DNA of 8,055 bases from RGIG4608 sp045631445. GTDB taxonomy: Bacteria > Bacillota > Clostridia > Oscillospirales > CAG-272. Under the pieces are notes generated by a model. The model saw nothing but the letters and a program-made list of their open reading frames with translations, was not told the origin of the DNA and searched no databases. The stretch's first letter is position 1, and each line of letters opens with the position of its first letter. The stretch is from the NCBI GenBank assembly GCA_045631445.1, contig JAZQUS010000005.1:1-8055 (forward strand). Direction: 5' to 3'. Below are positions 1-6,927 of this stretch, in pieces. Made by a program: the position numbers and the translations under genes.

Positions 1-103
1 CCAACAGAAATCTTTCTCTTCTGTGCAAGGTAAATTCTTACGCTCTTATTAACGCCTGCAGGAAGCTCGTCACCATTTTCGTGAGAGAATACCTTAACGT
101 CAA
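1..103. repeat. Artefactual direct repeat of rpoB positions 187-289
   Basis: Bases 1-103 are identical to 187-289, an offset of 186. The first copy ends where the adapter begins, and the second copy starts on the first base after the adapter. On the minus strand the segment encodes RpoB residues around VNKSVRIYLAQKRKISVG. The last two matching bases (AA, 102-103) can equally be the first two adapter bases, so the true insert is about 101 bp. A short library insert flanking its own adapter explains this, and no biological duplication is needed. The window's first base coincides with the insert's first base, as expected if the contig end is a read start. Confidence 0.95.
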
Positions 104-186
104 GTCGGGAGGCCAAGCGGTCTTAGGAAGACAAGACCTGATAACAACTCCTTGGCTCACAGAACGACATGGCTACGATCCGACTT
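102..186 (+). other. MGI/DNBSEQ sequencing adapter with 10-nt index (contamination)
   Basis: From 102 to 134 the sequence reads AAGTCGGG followed by AGGCCAAGCGG and TCTTAGGAAGACAA. This matches the DNBSEQ forward adapter as I know it, with one extra G. Positions 135-144 (GACCTGATAA) sit where the 10-nt sample index belongs. Positions 145-186 begin CAACTCCTTGGCTCACAG and end GCTACGATCCGACTT, the reverse complement of the DNBSEQ reverse adapter over its full 42 nt. The order adapter-index-adapter and the exact join to insert sequence at 187 fit the circularised library molecule. The block is not part of the organism's genome and should be masked. The adapter identity is from memory, not a database search. 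Confidence 0.96.
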
Positions 187-3098
187 CCAACAGAAATCTT
201 TCTCTTCTGTGCAAGGTAAATTCTTACGCTCTTATTAACGCCTGCAGGAAGCTCGTCACCATTTTCGTGAGAGAATACCTTAACGTCAACAACGATACCG
301 CTTTCACCGTGAGGTACACGGAGAGATGTATCTCTAACTTCTCTTGCCTTTTCACCGAAAATAGCGCGGAGAAGTCTTTCCTCACTTGTAAGCTCTGTTT
401 CACCCTTAGGAGTAATCTTACCTACAAGGATATCACCTGCACGAACTTCAGTACCCTTCTTAACGATACCTTCCGCATTAAGATCCTTAAGAGCATCCTC
501 ACCAACGTTTGGAATTTCTCTTGTAATTTCTTCCGGACCAAGCTTTGTGTCACGTGCATCATGTGTATATTCTTCTATATGAAGAGATGTGTAAACGTCA
601 TCTCTTACAAGCTTTTCATTAAGGAGTACAGCGTCCTCGTAGTTATAACCTTCCCAAGTCATAAATCCGATAAGTGCATTCTTACCGAGAGAAAGCTCAC
701 CCATATCAGTAGCAGGACCGTCAGCAATTACCTGGTTAACCTCTACTCTCTCACCTCTTTCAACGATAGGACGCTGATTGAAGCAAGTACCCTGGTTTGT
801 TCTCTTGAACTTAATAAGGTTATATGTTTCTTTATGACCGTCATCGCAAACGATAACAATCTTGTCTGCATCCACGTAATCAACTACGCCTGCAACCTTG
901 GACTTAATTACAACACCTGAGTCAACAGCTGCTGAATATTCCATACCAGTACCAACGATGGGAGAGTCTGTAACCATAAGCGGAACTGCCTGCTTCTGCA
1001 TGTTAGATCCCATCAACGCACGAGAGTTATCGTCGTTTTCAAGGAAAGGAATACATGCTGTTGCAACAGATACAACCATCTTAGGTGCTACGTCGATAAA
1101 GTCAACATTTGCAACGTCAACTTCAACGATTTCTGCCTTGTCTCTTGCAGTTACACGAGGTCTAATCAAGCATCCGTTTTCATCGATGGGCTCGTTTGCC
1201 TGAGCAACGATATAGTTATCCTCAACGTCTGCAGTCATATATTCAACTTCATCAGTTACATAGTGACGAACAACGCCATTCTCTTCAACGTGCTTAACCT
1301 TGCGATAAGGTGTCATAATGAAACCGTAATCGTTGATTCTTGCATAAGTTGTAAGGTAGGTAATAAGACCAATGTTAGGACCTTCCGGTGTTTCAATAGG
1401 ACACATTCTTCCATAGTGAGTATAGTGAACGTCACGCACATCGAAGGATGCTCTATCTCTTGAAAGACCACCGGGACCAAGTGCAGAAAGTCTTCTCTTA
1501 TGAGTAAGCTCTGCCAAGGGGTTGTTCTGGTCCATGAACTGTGAAAGCTGAGAAGAACCGAAGAACTCTCTGATTACAGTTACGATGGGTCTGATATTGA
1601 TAAGTGCCTGAGGTGTAAGTTTTTCGTTATCCTGAGTTGTCATTCTCTCCTTAATGATCTTGTCCATTCTGGAGAAACCAATTCTCATCTGGTTCTGAAG
1701 CTGCTCACCCACAGAACGGATACGACGGTTACCAAGGTGGTCGATATCATCGTACTTACCAACCTCATGTGTGAGGTTAAAGAGATAGTTGATAGAAGCA
1801 AAGATATCATCTCTTGTTACGTGCTGAGGACGAACAGTAGCCATATTGAGCTTAACCGCTTCCTTGAGCGCATCAAGATCACCGCCCACTTCTTCCATAA
1901 GAGCAAGAAGAACGTCGGTTTTAACCTTTTCTCTGATTCCAATATCCTTAAGGTCTGTTCCAATTATATATTCAGGTTCTATTGTGTTATTTGAGAATAC
2001 CTTAATAACGTCACCATTATCAAGTTTGAGAGAAACGGTGTTGACAGCTGCGTGTGTGATAGCATCTGCAACCTCTCTTGTAGCCACTGTGCCCTTTTCA
2101 TAAAGAAGCTCACCAGTGATGGGGGAAACCACGTCTTCTGCAAGGCGGTGGTCAACAATTCTGTCGGCAAGATTAAGCTTCTTATCGAACTTATATCTAC
2201 CAACGGGCTGTATATCATATCTTCTGGGATCGAAGAAATAGTTATTAAGAAGAGTATATGCGGACTCAACAAGGGGTGGTTCACCGGGACGGAGTCTCTT
2301 ATAGATTTCCTTAAGCGCTTCAATACCTGCAGAAGTATGATTTCTAGCTGCAAGCTCCTCGCACTCGTCCTTTTCAAAGGTTGACACAAGCATCTCTTCA
2401 TTTCCAAAGATTGCGTAAACGTCGTCCTTTGTTTCGATTGTAGAACGATAATCAACAACCTTGCCCTTTTCGTCAGTTTCCTCGCAAGGAACAACACCAA
2501 GCGCACGAATGAGCATCGTAATCGGAACCTTTCTGTTCTTGTCGATACGCACCCAAACAACGTTGTTTATATCAGTTTCATATTCGAGCCAAGCACCGCG
2601 GTAAGGAATAACCGTTGAGGCATACATTCTCTTACCTGATTTATCAATTTCGGATGAGTAGTACATACCGGGGGAACGAATAATCTGAGATACGATAACT
2701 CTCTCAGCTCCGTTAATTACAAACGTACCCGTTTCAGTCATAATTGGGAATTCACCCATAAAGATATCCGTTTGCTTAACTTCGCCCGTCTGCTTGTTTG
2801 TAAGACGAACGTTAACCTTCAAGGGAGCGGCGTAGTTTACGTCTCTCTCCTTGCACTCTTCAACCGTATACTTTGGCTTTTGATCAAAAGAGTAAGAAAC
2901 GAATTCAATTGAAAGATTTCCTGAGAAATCAGTAATGGGGGAAACGTCGCGAAGAACCTCTGCAAGTCCCTCTTCAAGGAACCACTTGAAAGACGCAGTT
3001 TGAATCTCAACGAGATTTGGAAGCTCAAGTGTACTTCTGTTTTTTGAGAAGCTCATTCTTGTGGTTTTACCCTGTTTGTGTTCTCTGATGTTGATCAT
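187..3098 (-). CDS. rpoB: DNA-directed RNA polymerase subunit beta, 3'-truncated by adapter
   Basis: This is the beta subunit of core RNA polymerase, which with beta' forms the catalytic cleft in the cytoplasm. I chose the ATG at 3096-3098 (MINIREHKQ..., then KTTRMSFSKNR). It has a GGAGTGA ribosome binding site at 3107-3113, and upstream in-frame codons look unlike RpoB. About 970 residues are present, against roughly 1,200 in the family. The rifampicin-binding cluster starts at G514 (GSSQLSQFMDQNNP, then LTHKRRLSALGPGGL) and has the sensitive-type residues at the main resistance sites. The acidic pair E821-D822 lies in GYNYEDA near the active centre. Sequence stops at KRKISVG, just before the expected DKMAGRHGNKG motif with its conserved lysine. 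Codons beyond 187 (SRIVAMSF... to a TAA at 123-125) are adapter-encoded. The missing C-terminus, normally followed by rpoC, is an assembly loss and not a mutation. The reading frame is otherwise intact. Confidence 0.98.
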
Positions 3099-3254
3099 TA
3101 ATACAATCACTCCATTCAAAAAATATTCGCCATCGCAAAACGAACTCTTTTGCGACGTTGCTAACACGCCTTGCGTTACCTTATATATATATAAGCGCCG
3201 TTTTTCGCCATATATTAAGTATATAAAAGGACAAAGTTAGCAATTATATTGCAG
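3099..3254 (-). promoter_or_regulatory. Structured 5' leader of rpoB
   Basis: The predicted rpoB transcript would start near 3254, giving an untranslated leader of about 156 nt, which is long. It has two clear elements. One is a hairpin at 3131-3157: an 8-bp perfect stem (TCGCAAAA/TTTTGCGA, loop 3141-3147) plus one G-U and one C-G pair. The other is a long-range 8-bp inverted repeat (TTGCTAAC at 3158-3165, GTTAGCAA at 3236-3243) that could close most of the leader. Seven nt after the hairpin the minus strand has six T residues (3118-3123), then the ribosome binding site. The layout could act as an attenuator or a translation control element. I do not recognise it as a named riboswitch or leader family; function is inferred. 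Confidence 0.4.
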
Positions 3255-3260
3255 TTTACT

Positions 3261-3289
3261 ATTTTAGCACAACAGTTTCTAATTGTCAA
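3261..3289 (-). promoter_or_regulatory. Sigma-A-type promoter of rpoB
   Basis: On the minus strand there is a perfect -35 box TTGACA (3284-3289), a 17-bp spacer, and a -10 box TAAAAT (3261-3266). TGC directly upstream of the -10 box makes it an extended -10 element. The predicted start is near 3254. It gives rpoB its own promoter, consistent with no co-directional ribosomal protein gene directly upstream. Confidence 0.8.
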
Positions 3290-3360
3290 GAGCTTTTTGA
3301 TAATTATTTTACTTATTTAGATATTTTTTCACTTTTTTAAAACTTTTTTTGAAAAAACTA

Positions 3361-3389
3361 TTGCATTTTTTAAAACAATATGTTATGAT
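3361..3389 (+). promoter_or_regulatory. Sigma-A-type promoter of rpsT, with flanking inverted repeat
   Basis: A -10 box TATGAT (3384-3389) is preceded by TGT (extended -10). At 17-bp spacing upstream is TTGCAT (3361-3366), a weak -35 box. The start should be near 3396, giving an 80-nt leader. A 7-bp inverted repeat, ATTGCAT (3360-3366) and ATGCAAT (3390-3396), brackets the promoter with arm centres 30 bp apart. This may be chance or a binding site. Confidence 0.65.
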
Positions 3390-3407
3390 ATGCAATGTAT
3401 GGACGAG

Positions 3408-3452
3408 AACACTAGCACACCCTCTCAGGTGCAGGTGTTTACTGTTTCAGTA
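3408..3452 (+). promoter_or_regulatory. Two-hairpin leader upstream of rpsT
   Basis: The first hairpin spans 3408-3439. Its outer stem is AACAC/GTGTT, followed by a 2x2 internal loop and an inner stem GCA-CC/GG-TGC with a two-base bulge (3418-3419) and the loop CTCTCA. Directly after it, 3440-3452 forms TACTG-TTT-CAGTA. The ribosome binding site starts only 8 bases later, so folding or protein binding here could control S20 translation. S20 is known to limit its own synthesis in E. coli, but whether this leader does so is inference. Pairing was read by eye; no energies were computed. Confidence 0.45.
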
Positions 3453-3475
3453 TTTTATTAAGGAGGGTAAAGACT

Positions 3476-3739
3476 TTGGCAAACATTAAAAGTGCAAAGA
3501 AGAGAATCAAGGTTATCGAAGCTAAGACATTGCAGAACAAAATGTTCAAGACACAGCTTAAGACCGAGATTAAGAAATACGAAGCAGCTCTTGCAGCAGG
3601 AGACGTAGAACTCGCGCAGGCTACTTACAAAGCAGCAACAAAGAAGATTGACCAGGCAGCTTCTCGTGGTATCATCCACAAGAATGCAGCAGCTCACAAG
3701 AAGAGCCAGTTCACAAAGAAGCTCAACGCTTTGGGTTAA
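3476..3739 (+). CDS. rpsT: 30S ribosomal protein S20, TTG start
   Basis: S20 is a primary binding protein of 16S rRNA in the small ribosomal subunit. The 87-residue product is full length for the family. It begins ANIKSAKKRIKVIEAKTLQN and ends with the typical KNAAAHKKSQFTKKLNALG, and is lysine- and alanine-rich and helical throughout. Translation starts at TTG (3476-3478), nine bases after a near-perfect AGGAGGG (3461-3467). The initiator is well supported because the next residues are the invariant family N-terminus and no ATG lies nearby. A non-ATG start in this gene may keep translation low or aid autoregulation. It is transcribed alone, divergently from rpoB, and followed at once by a strong terminator. 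Confidence 0.98.
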   Translation: MANIKSAKKRIKVIEAKTLQNKMFKTQLKTEIKKYEAALAAGDVELAQATYKAATKKIDQAASRGIIHKNAAAHKKSQFTKKLNALG

Positions 3740-3750
3740 TCAATGAACAT

Positions 3751-3786
3751 AAAAAAACGCACACATCTCACCGTGTGCGTTTTTTT
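3751..3786 (+). terminator. Rho-independent terminator of rpsT
   Basis: A 7-bp GC-rich stem, CGCACAC (3758-3764) and GTGTGCG (3773-3779), has an 8-base loop and seven T residues (3780-3786). Seven A residues precede the stem and can extend it, so it could also act on the opposite strand. It lies 11 bases after the rpsT stop codon. Confidence 0.93.
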
Positions 3787-3850
3787 ATTTTTGGGCAAAA
3801 ATTATATTAATATTTTTTGAAAAATAGTATATAAAATTGATAAAATTTTA

Positions 3851-3879
3851 TTGACTTTTTTATATATATTTGTTATAAT
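3851..3879 (+). promoter_or_regulatory. Sigma-A-type promoter of the SH3-like surface protein gene
   Basis: The -35 box TTGACT (3851-3856), a 17-bp spacer and a perfect -10 TATAAT (3874-3879), with TGT before it, form a near-consensus extended -10 promoter. The predicted start is near 3886, about 52 bases before the ATG at 3938. The region between the rpsT terminator and this promoter (3787-3850) is very AT-rich and shows no other feature. Confidence 0.82.
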
Positions 3880-3937
3880 ATTTTACAATGAATAAACACA
3901 TCACAAAATGATTTTTTTGAATTCGAAAGGAGTACAC

Positions 3938-4954
3938 ATGAACAAAATTCTTAAAATTTCCATCGTTGTTGTTCTCTGCCTTATCGTAATTTTGGCAGTA
4001 GCTCTTATTTTCACACAGTGTTCCGGCAAGAACCCTCCCGATGAAACAACAACTACAACTACTACAACTACACCCACTACAACCACCACAACAAAGCCAG
4101 CTCCTTCCTGCACTCACATTGATGCTGATTACGACGGCCTTTGCGATCTTTGTGGCACAGAGGTTGAAAACCTTTTCACACTCGCTGATGACGTAGTTTA
4201 CGTTATTACTTCCGAGCTTAACGTTCGTAAAACACCCACAGTTCCCGATGATAATTATAGCAACGTTTTCTGCTCAAAGAAAATGGATGATGAGCTTAAA
4301 CGCACAGGCTACAACGACACTTGGACAAGAATTGAAATTGACGGCATGTCTTACTATGTAAGCACAAGCGCAGTTACAACTCAAAAGCCTATTACAGAAT
4401 TTACAAGCGTTGAAGAAACGGTATTCTTCACTCAAAACGCAATCGCTATGACAAAACCCAGCTATCTTGAAGGTTACTCAGAGCAAATTGATACATTCTT
4501 CACAGGAAACTCTGTAAAGAGAACAGGCGTTGCAACAGTAAAATATGTTGACGCTGACGGAAAGGAATATACATTCGCAAGAATTGAATACACCGTTAAG
4601 ATTGATGGTGTTGATACTTCTCGTGTAAGTTATGTAAATAATGAGTATTTGACAACCGAAGCTCCCGCAGATCCCGATGCAGGCATTACGTTCGAAGAAA
4701 ATAACGACATTCTTAAGGTTATTGCCGACGAAAGCATTGCACTTAGAAAATCTGCACTCTGGGTTAATGGCAACAATGAATTCAATGCTTCTCAAGTTAC
4801 AGGATACGCATTTACAGGTGACATTCTCAACGCAACTCACAAGGGTGTTGAAAGTGACGGAACAATTTGGTATAAGGTTGTTGTTAATGATGTAACTTAC
4901 TATGTAATTTACAACGCAACACGTCTTGAAATCCAGACACCTGCCGCTGAATAA
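3938..4954 (+). CDS. Membrane-anchored surface protein with poly-Thr linker, zinc-knuckle-like motif and three SH3-like repeats
   Basis: The product is 338 residues from the ATG at 3938, which follows AAAGGAG (3926-3932). An in-frame ATG at 3908 lacks a ribosome binding site. Residues 1-6 are positively charged, and 7-26 form a hydrophobic signal or anchor helix ending ...IFTQC28. Gln before the Cys is a poor lipobox, so an uncleaved anchor is more likely than a lipoprotein. Residues 37-52 are a Thr linker (9 Thr, Pro, 6 Thr). Residues 58-73 (CTHIDADYDGLCDLCG) hold C58-x-H60 and C69-x2-C72, a possible metal site, around an acidic DxDxDG. Three SH3-like units follow at about 84-148, 160-240 and 257-333. 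Each has a LNVRK/IAMTK/IALRK-type opening strand, an aromatic strand (WTRI, FARI, WYKV) and a closing Y-V strand. Bacterial SH3 domains often bind peptidoglycan or peptides. A cell-envelope role is inferred, and no enzyme domain is visible. The gene is monocistronic. Confidence 0.8.
   Translation: MNKILKISIVVVLCLIVILAVALIFTQCSGKNPPDETTTTTTTTTPTTTTTTKPAPSCTHIDADYDGLCDLCGTEVENLFTLADDVVYVITSELNVRKTPTVPDDNYSNVFCSKKMDDELKRTGYNDTWTRIEIDGMSYYVSTSAVTTQKPITEFTSVEETVFFTQNAIAMTKPSYLEGYSEQIDTFFTGNSVKRTGVATVKYVDADGKEYTFARIEYTVKIDGVDTSRVSYVNNEYLTTEAPADPDAGITFEENNDILKVIADESIALRKSALWVNGNNEFNASQVTGYAFTGDILNATHKGVESDGTIWYKVVVNDVTYYVIYNATRLEIQTPAAE
4046..4093 (+). repeat. Thr-codon low-complexity tract (ACA/ACT/ACC)
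   Basis: Sixteen codons encode nine Thr, one Pro and six Thr. Synonymous ACA, ACT and ACC are mixed, so the tract is not a simple trinucleotide microsatellite and slippage may be limited. It forms a flexible, potentially O-glycosylated linker between membrane anchor and folded domains. The antisense strand yields spurious Cys/Gly- or Val-rich reading frames. Confidence 0.85.
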
Positions 4955-4967
4955 TCAATAAAATTAC

Positions 4968-5005
4968 AAAAGCATCCAAGAGCAATTCACTCTTGGATGC
5001 TTTTT
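4968..5005. terminator. Bidirectional terminator between the surface protein gene and recX
   Basis: A perfect 12-bp stem, AGCATCCAAGAG (4971-4982) and CTCTTGGATGCT (4990-5001), has a 7-base loop. T residues follow on the plus strand (5001-5005), and the matching A residues (4968-4971) give a T-run on the minus strand. It sits in the 52-bp gap between the convergent genes, 13 bases after the surface protein stop and just before the recX stop, so it can serve both transcripts. Confidence 0.92.
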
Positions 5006-5006
5006 A

Positions 5007-5648
5007 TTATTCTTCTGCAACCATTCTAAACGCTTCTTTGATTTCAGAGAAGGTATAGCCATAGCGGACAAGAGATGCCACGATTTTTTTGCGCACCTCG
5101 GGATCTTCGGGCAGAATTTTATGATTTTTTCTAAAGCACGCGACACAATTTTGAACCAACGTTTCATCGTCAATTTTAGAAATCTCCGTTTCGACGAGTG
5201 CGCGGTCATAACCTTTAGCGCAAAGCTCACGATATATTCTTCTCTTTCCCCAAAGCTTTTTGAGACACGAAGCAACTTGACGTTCAACATCTGCTTCTTC
5301 GTTTATAACCCCAATTTTTTCAAGGTGCTCAGCTGCACTCTCTGCGCTCTCCTTATCAATTCCCTTGGAGCGCAAACGATGAGCAAGGCGCACTTTTGAG
5401 GATGCGGAATAGGAAAGAAGGTCTACTCCCTTTCTTATTGCGCGGCATTTTTTTGAAAGCTCCTCGATTTTATCGAAGATTTCTTCGTCGATTATCTGCC
5501 CCTTGCGAATACCAATTTCTAAATATTGCTCGGTGAAAATGAGAAATTTGCGTTTTTCCGTTTTATTATCTTCGTTACTTATAGAAACGGAAATTATCAT
5601 CTCCGCACCCTCACTTACCGCACTGACGGAAATCACTTCTATCTTCAT
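5007..5648 (-). CDS. recX: Regulatory protein RecX
   Basis: RecX binds RecA filaments and modulates (usually inhibits) recombinase activity. The 213-residue product has a less conserved N-terminal part (1-80) and a helical RecX region made of three-helix units. These are visible near 85-125 (RLAHRLRSKGIDKESAE...LEKIGVINEE), 135-172 (GKRRIYRELCAKGYDRALVE) and 184-208 (RKKIVASLVRYGYTFSEIKEAF). The recurring R-x-L-x-x-K/Y-G-[IY] pattern with following acidic residues is typical of the family. It starts 9 bases after the recA stop, and its ribosome binding site (GAGGAA, 5661-5666) lies within the last recA codons, so the two genes are very probably co-transcribed and translationally linked. It is annotated from family pattern and position next to recA. 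Confidence 0.92.
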   Translation of the reverse strand: MKIEVISVSAVSEGAEMIISVSISNEDNKTEKRKFLIFTEQYLEIGIRKGQIIDEEIFDKIEELSKKCRAIRKGVDLLSYSASSKVRLAHRLRSKGIDKESAESAAEHLEKIGVINEEADVERQVASCLKKLWGKRRIYRELCAKGYDRALVETEISKIDDETLVQNCVACFRKNHKILPEDPEVRKKIVASLVRYGYTFSEIKEAFRMVAEE

Positions 5649-5657
5649 TATTATTAA

Positions 5658-6770
5658 TTATTCCTCATCGAGAGTTTCGATTTCGAAAGCATCAATATCG
5701 TCATCCTCATCAAGCTCGAATTCCTCACCATTATCAACAAGCTTATCCGCCATTGCGCGAACCTTTGCTTCAAGCTCGTCCATAAGCTCCTGATTACTTT
5801 CAAAAATCTTGCGAGTATTATCCTTACCCTGCGCGAGTCTTTCACCCTCATAAGAAAACCAAGAGCCACTCTTTTTGATAATTCCGAGCGTGATACCCAT
5901 ATCGATAAGCTCACTTGACTTGGAAATTCCCTTACCGTAAAGAATATCGAATTCCGCTACCTTGAAAGGAGGAGCCACCTTATTCTTAACTATCTTACAT
6001 TTAACGCGGTTACCGTACACGTCTGCGCCATTCTTGAGCTGTTCGGTTTTTCTGATATCAATACGAACTGATGAATAGAACTTGAGCGCGCGTCCACCGG
6101 GAGTTGTTTCAGGGTTACCGTACATAACACCAACCTTTTCACGAAGCTGGTTGATAAAGATAACCACCGCGTTACTCTTTGAAATAACTGCAGAGAGCTT
6201 TCTCATTGCCTGTGACATAAGGCGCGCCTGAACACCAACCATTGTTGCACCCATTTCACCGTCTATTTCCTGACGTGGAACAAGCGCTGCAACGGAGTCC
6301 ACAACAACCACGTCGATAGCACCGGAACGAACGAGTGCTTCAGTAATCTCAAGCGCATCCTCACCACAGTCGGGCTGAGAAACGAGCAATTCGTTGATAT
6401 TTACCCCAAGCGCCTTTGCATAAACGGGGTCAAGAGCATGCTCTGCATCGATAAATGCCGCTTCACCGCCCGCCTTCTGCACTTCTGCGATAATATGAAG
6501 TGCAACAGTTGTTTTACCTGAAGATTCAGGACCAAAGATTTCAATAATTCTTCCCTTCGGAACGCCACCGATACCCAGAGCAAAGTCAAGAGCAAGAGAG
6601 CCTGTATGAACGGCCTGAACTTCCATTCTTGAGTTTTCACCAAGCTTCATAACCGTACCTGCACCAAAATCTCTTTCAAGTTGAGCAAGGGCTGTATTTA
6701 ACGCTTTTTTGCGCGCTTCTTTATCATCAATAGGTGTTGTTTTTGCTACAGTTGTTTTTTTAGTTGCCAT
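5658..6770 (-). CDS. recA: Recombinase RecA
   Basis: RecA is the ATP-dependent strand-exchange protein of homologous recombination and the co-protease that triggers LexA cleavage. The 370-residue product is full length. The Walker A loop is GPESSGKT (80-87), the catalytic Glu is E110 in DAEH, and Walker B is VVVVD ending at D158. Loop L1 lies around EIDGEMGATMVGVQARLMSQ, and loop L2 begins after FINQ (REKVGVMYGNPETTPGG). A short Lys/Thr-rich N-terminal extension (MATKKTTVAKTT) precedes the core, and the C-terminus is strongly acidic (EEFELDEDDDIDAFEIETLDEE region), a tail that damps DNA binding in other RecA proteins. The ATG (6768-6770) follows GGAGGTT (6775-6781). It is the first gene of a recA-recX operon. 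No intein or frameshift is seen. Confidence 0.99.
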   Translation of the reverse strand: MATKKTTVAKTTPIDDKEARKKALNTALAQLERDFGAGTVMKLGENSRMEVQAVHTGSLALDFALGIGGVPKGRIIEIFGPESSGKTTVALHIIAEVQKAGGEAAFIDAEHALDPVYAKALGVNINELLVSQPDCGEDALEITEALVRSGAIDVVVVDSVAALVPRQEIDGEMGATMVGVQARLMSQAMRKLSAVISKSNAVVIFINQLREKVGVMYGNPETTPGGRALKFYSSVRIDIRKTEQLKNGADVYGNRVKCKIVKNKVAPPFKVAEFDILYGKGISKSSELIDMGITLGIIKKSGSWFSYEGERLAQGKDNTRKIFESNQELMDELEAKVRAMADKLVDNGEEFELDEDDDIDAFEIETLDEE

Positions 6771-6811
6771 AATTAACCTCCAAAAAGTGTTTAAATTAAA
6801 TTTCTGTGCCT

Positions 6812-6840
6812 ATTATACACCCTATTTTTGCATTTGTCAA
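6812..6840 (-). promoter_or_regulatory. Consensus sigma-A promoter of recA
   Basis: On the minus strand a perfect TTGACA (6835-6840), a 17-bp spacer and a perfect TATAAT (6812-6817) form a full-consensus promoter. The predicted start is near 6805, giving a 35-nt leader. I find no GAAC or GTTC anywhere in 6771-6998, so the usual Firmicute LexA half-sites are absent from this intergenic region. Confidence 0.88.
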
Positions 6841-6927
6841 GACATTTTTTCTTAAATCGGAAATATTTTTTTATGTTTTTGGGATTTTTTGTATAAAATT
6901 CCATTTTTGGAAGTGTTAAAATAATTA

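Noticed and set aside
1..289. Direct repeats with a unique spacer, possible start of a CRISPR array or integration duplication
   Set aside because: The repeat is 103 bp of rpoB coding sequence present twice, and the spacer is a library adapter with index.
81..920. Plus-strand open frame of 279 codons
   Set aside because: It runs antisense to rpoB and its first part is adapter and artefactual repeat. It has no ribosome binding site and no recognisable family features.
1476..1560. Rifampicin-resistance substitution in the RpoB cluster
   Set aside because: The residues at the common resistance sites (the Asp of FMDQN, His of THKRR, Ser of RLSALG) are all the sensitive type.
1979..2560. 193-codon minus-strand frame inside rpoB
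   Set aside because: It is an out-of-frame shadow of strongly conserved rpoB with no start signals of its own.
3099..3167. 23-residue N-terminal extension of rpoB from an ATG at 3167
   Set aside because: It encodes the leader hairpin region, does not resemble RpoB, and the ATG at 3098 has the ribosome binding site.
4001..4030. Lipoprotein lipobox ending at Cys28 of the surface protein
   Set aside because: The residues before Cys are F-T-Q. Gln at -1 is not accepted in normal lipoboxes, so a plain membrane anchor is favoured.
3860..4117. Cys/Gly- and Val-rich minus-strand frames
   Set aside because: They are the antisense of the Thr-codon tract and signal helix. The low-complexity composition comes from the ACN repeats.
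4109..4157. Dockerin or EF-hand calcium domain at the DxDxDG motif
   Set aside because: Only one short acidic loop is present, without the paired repeat or flanking helices of a dockerin. Cys and His spacing fits a small knuckle better.
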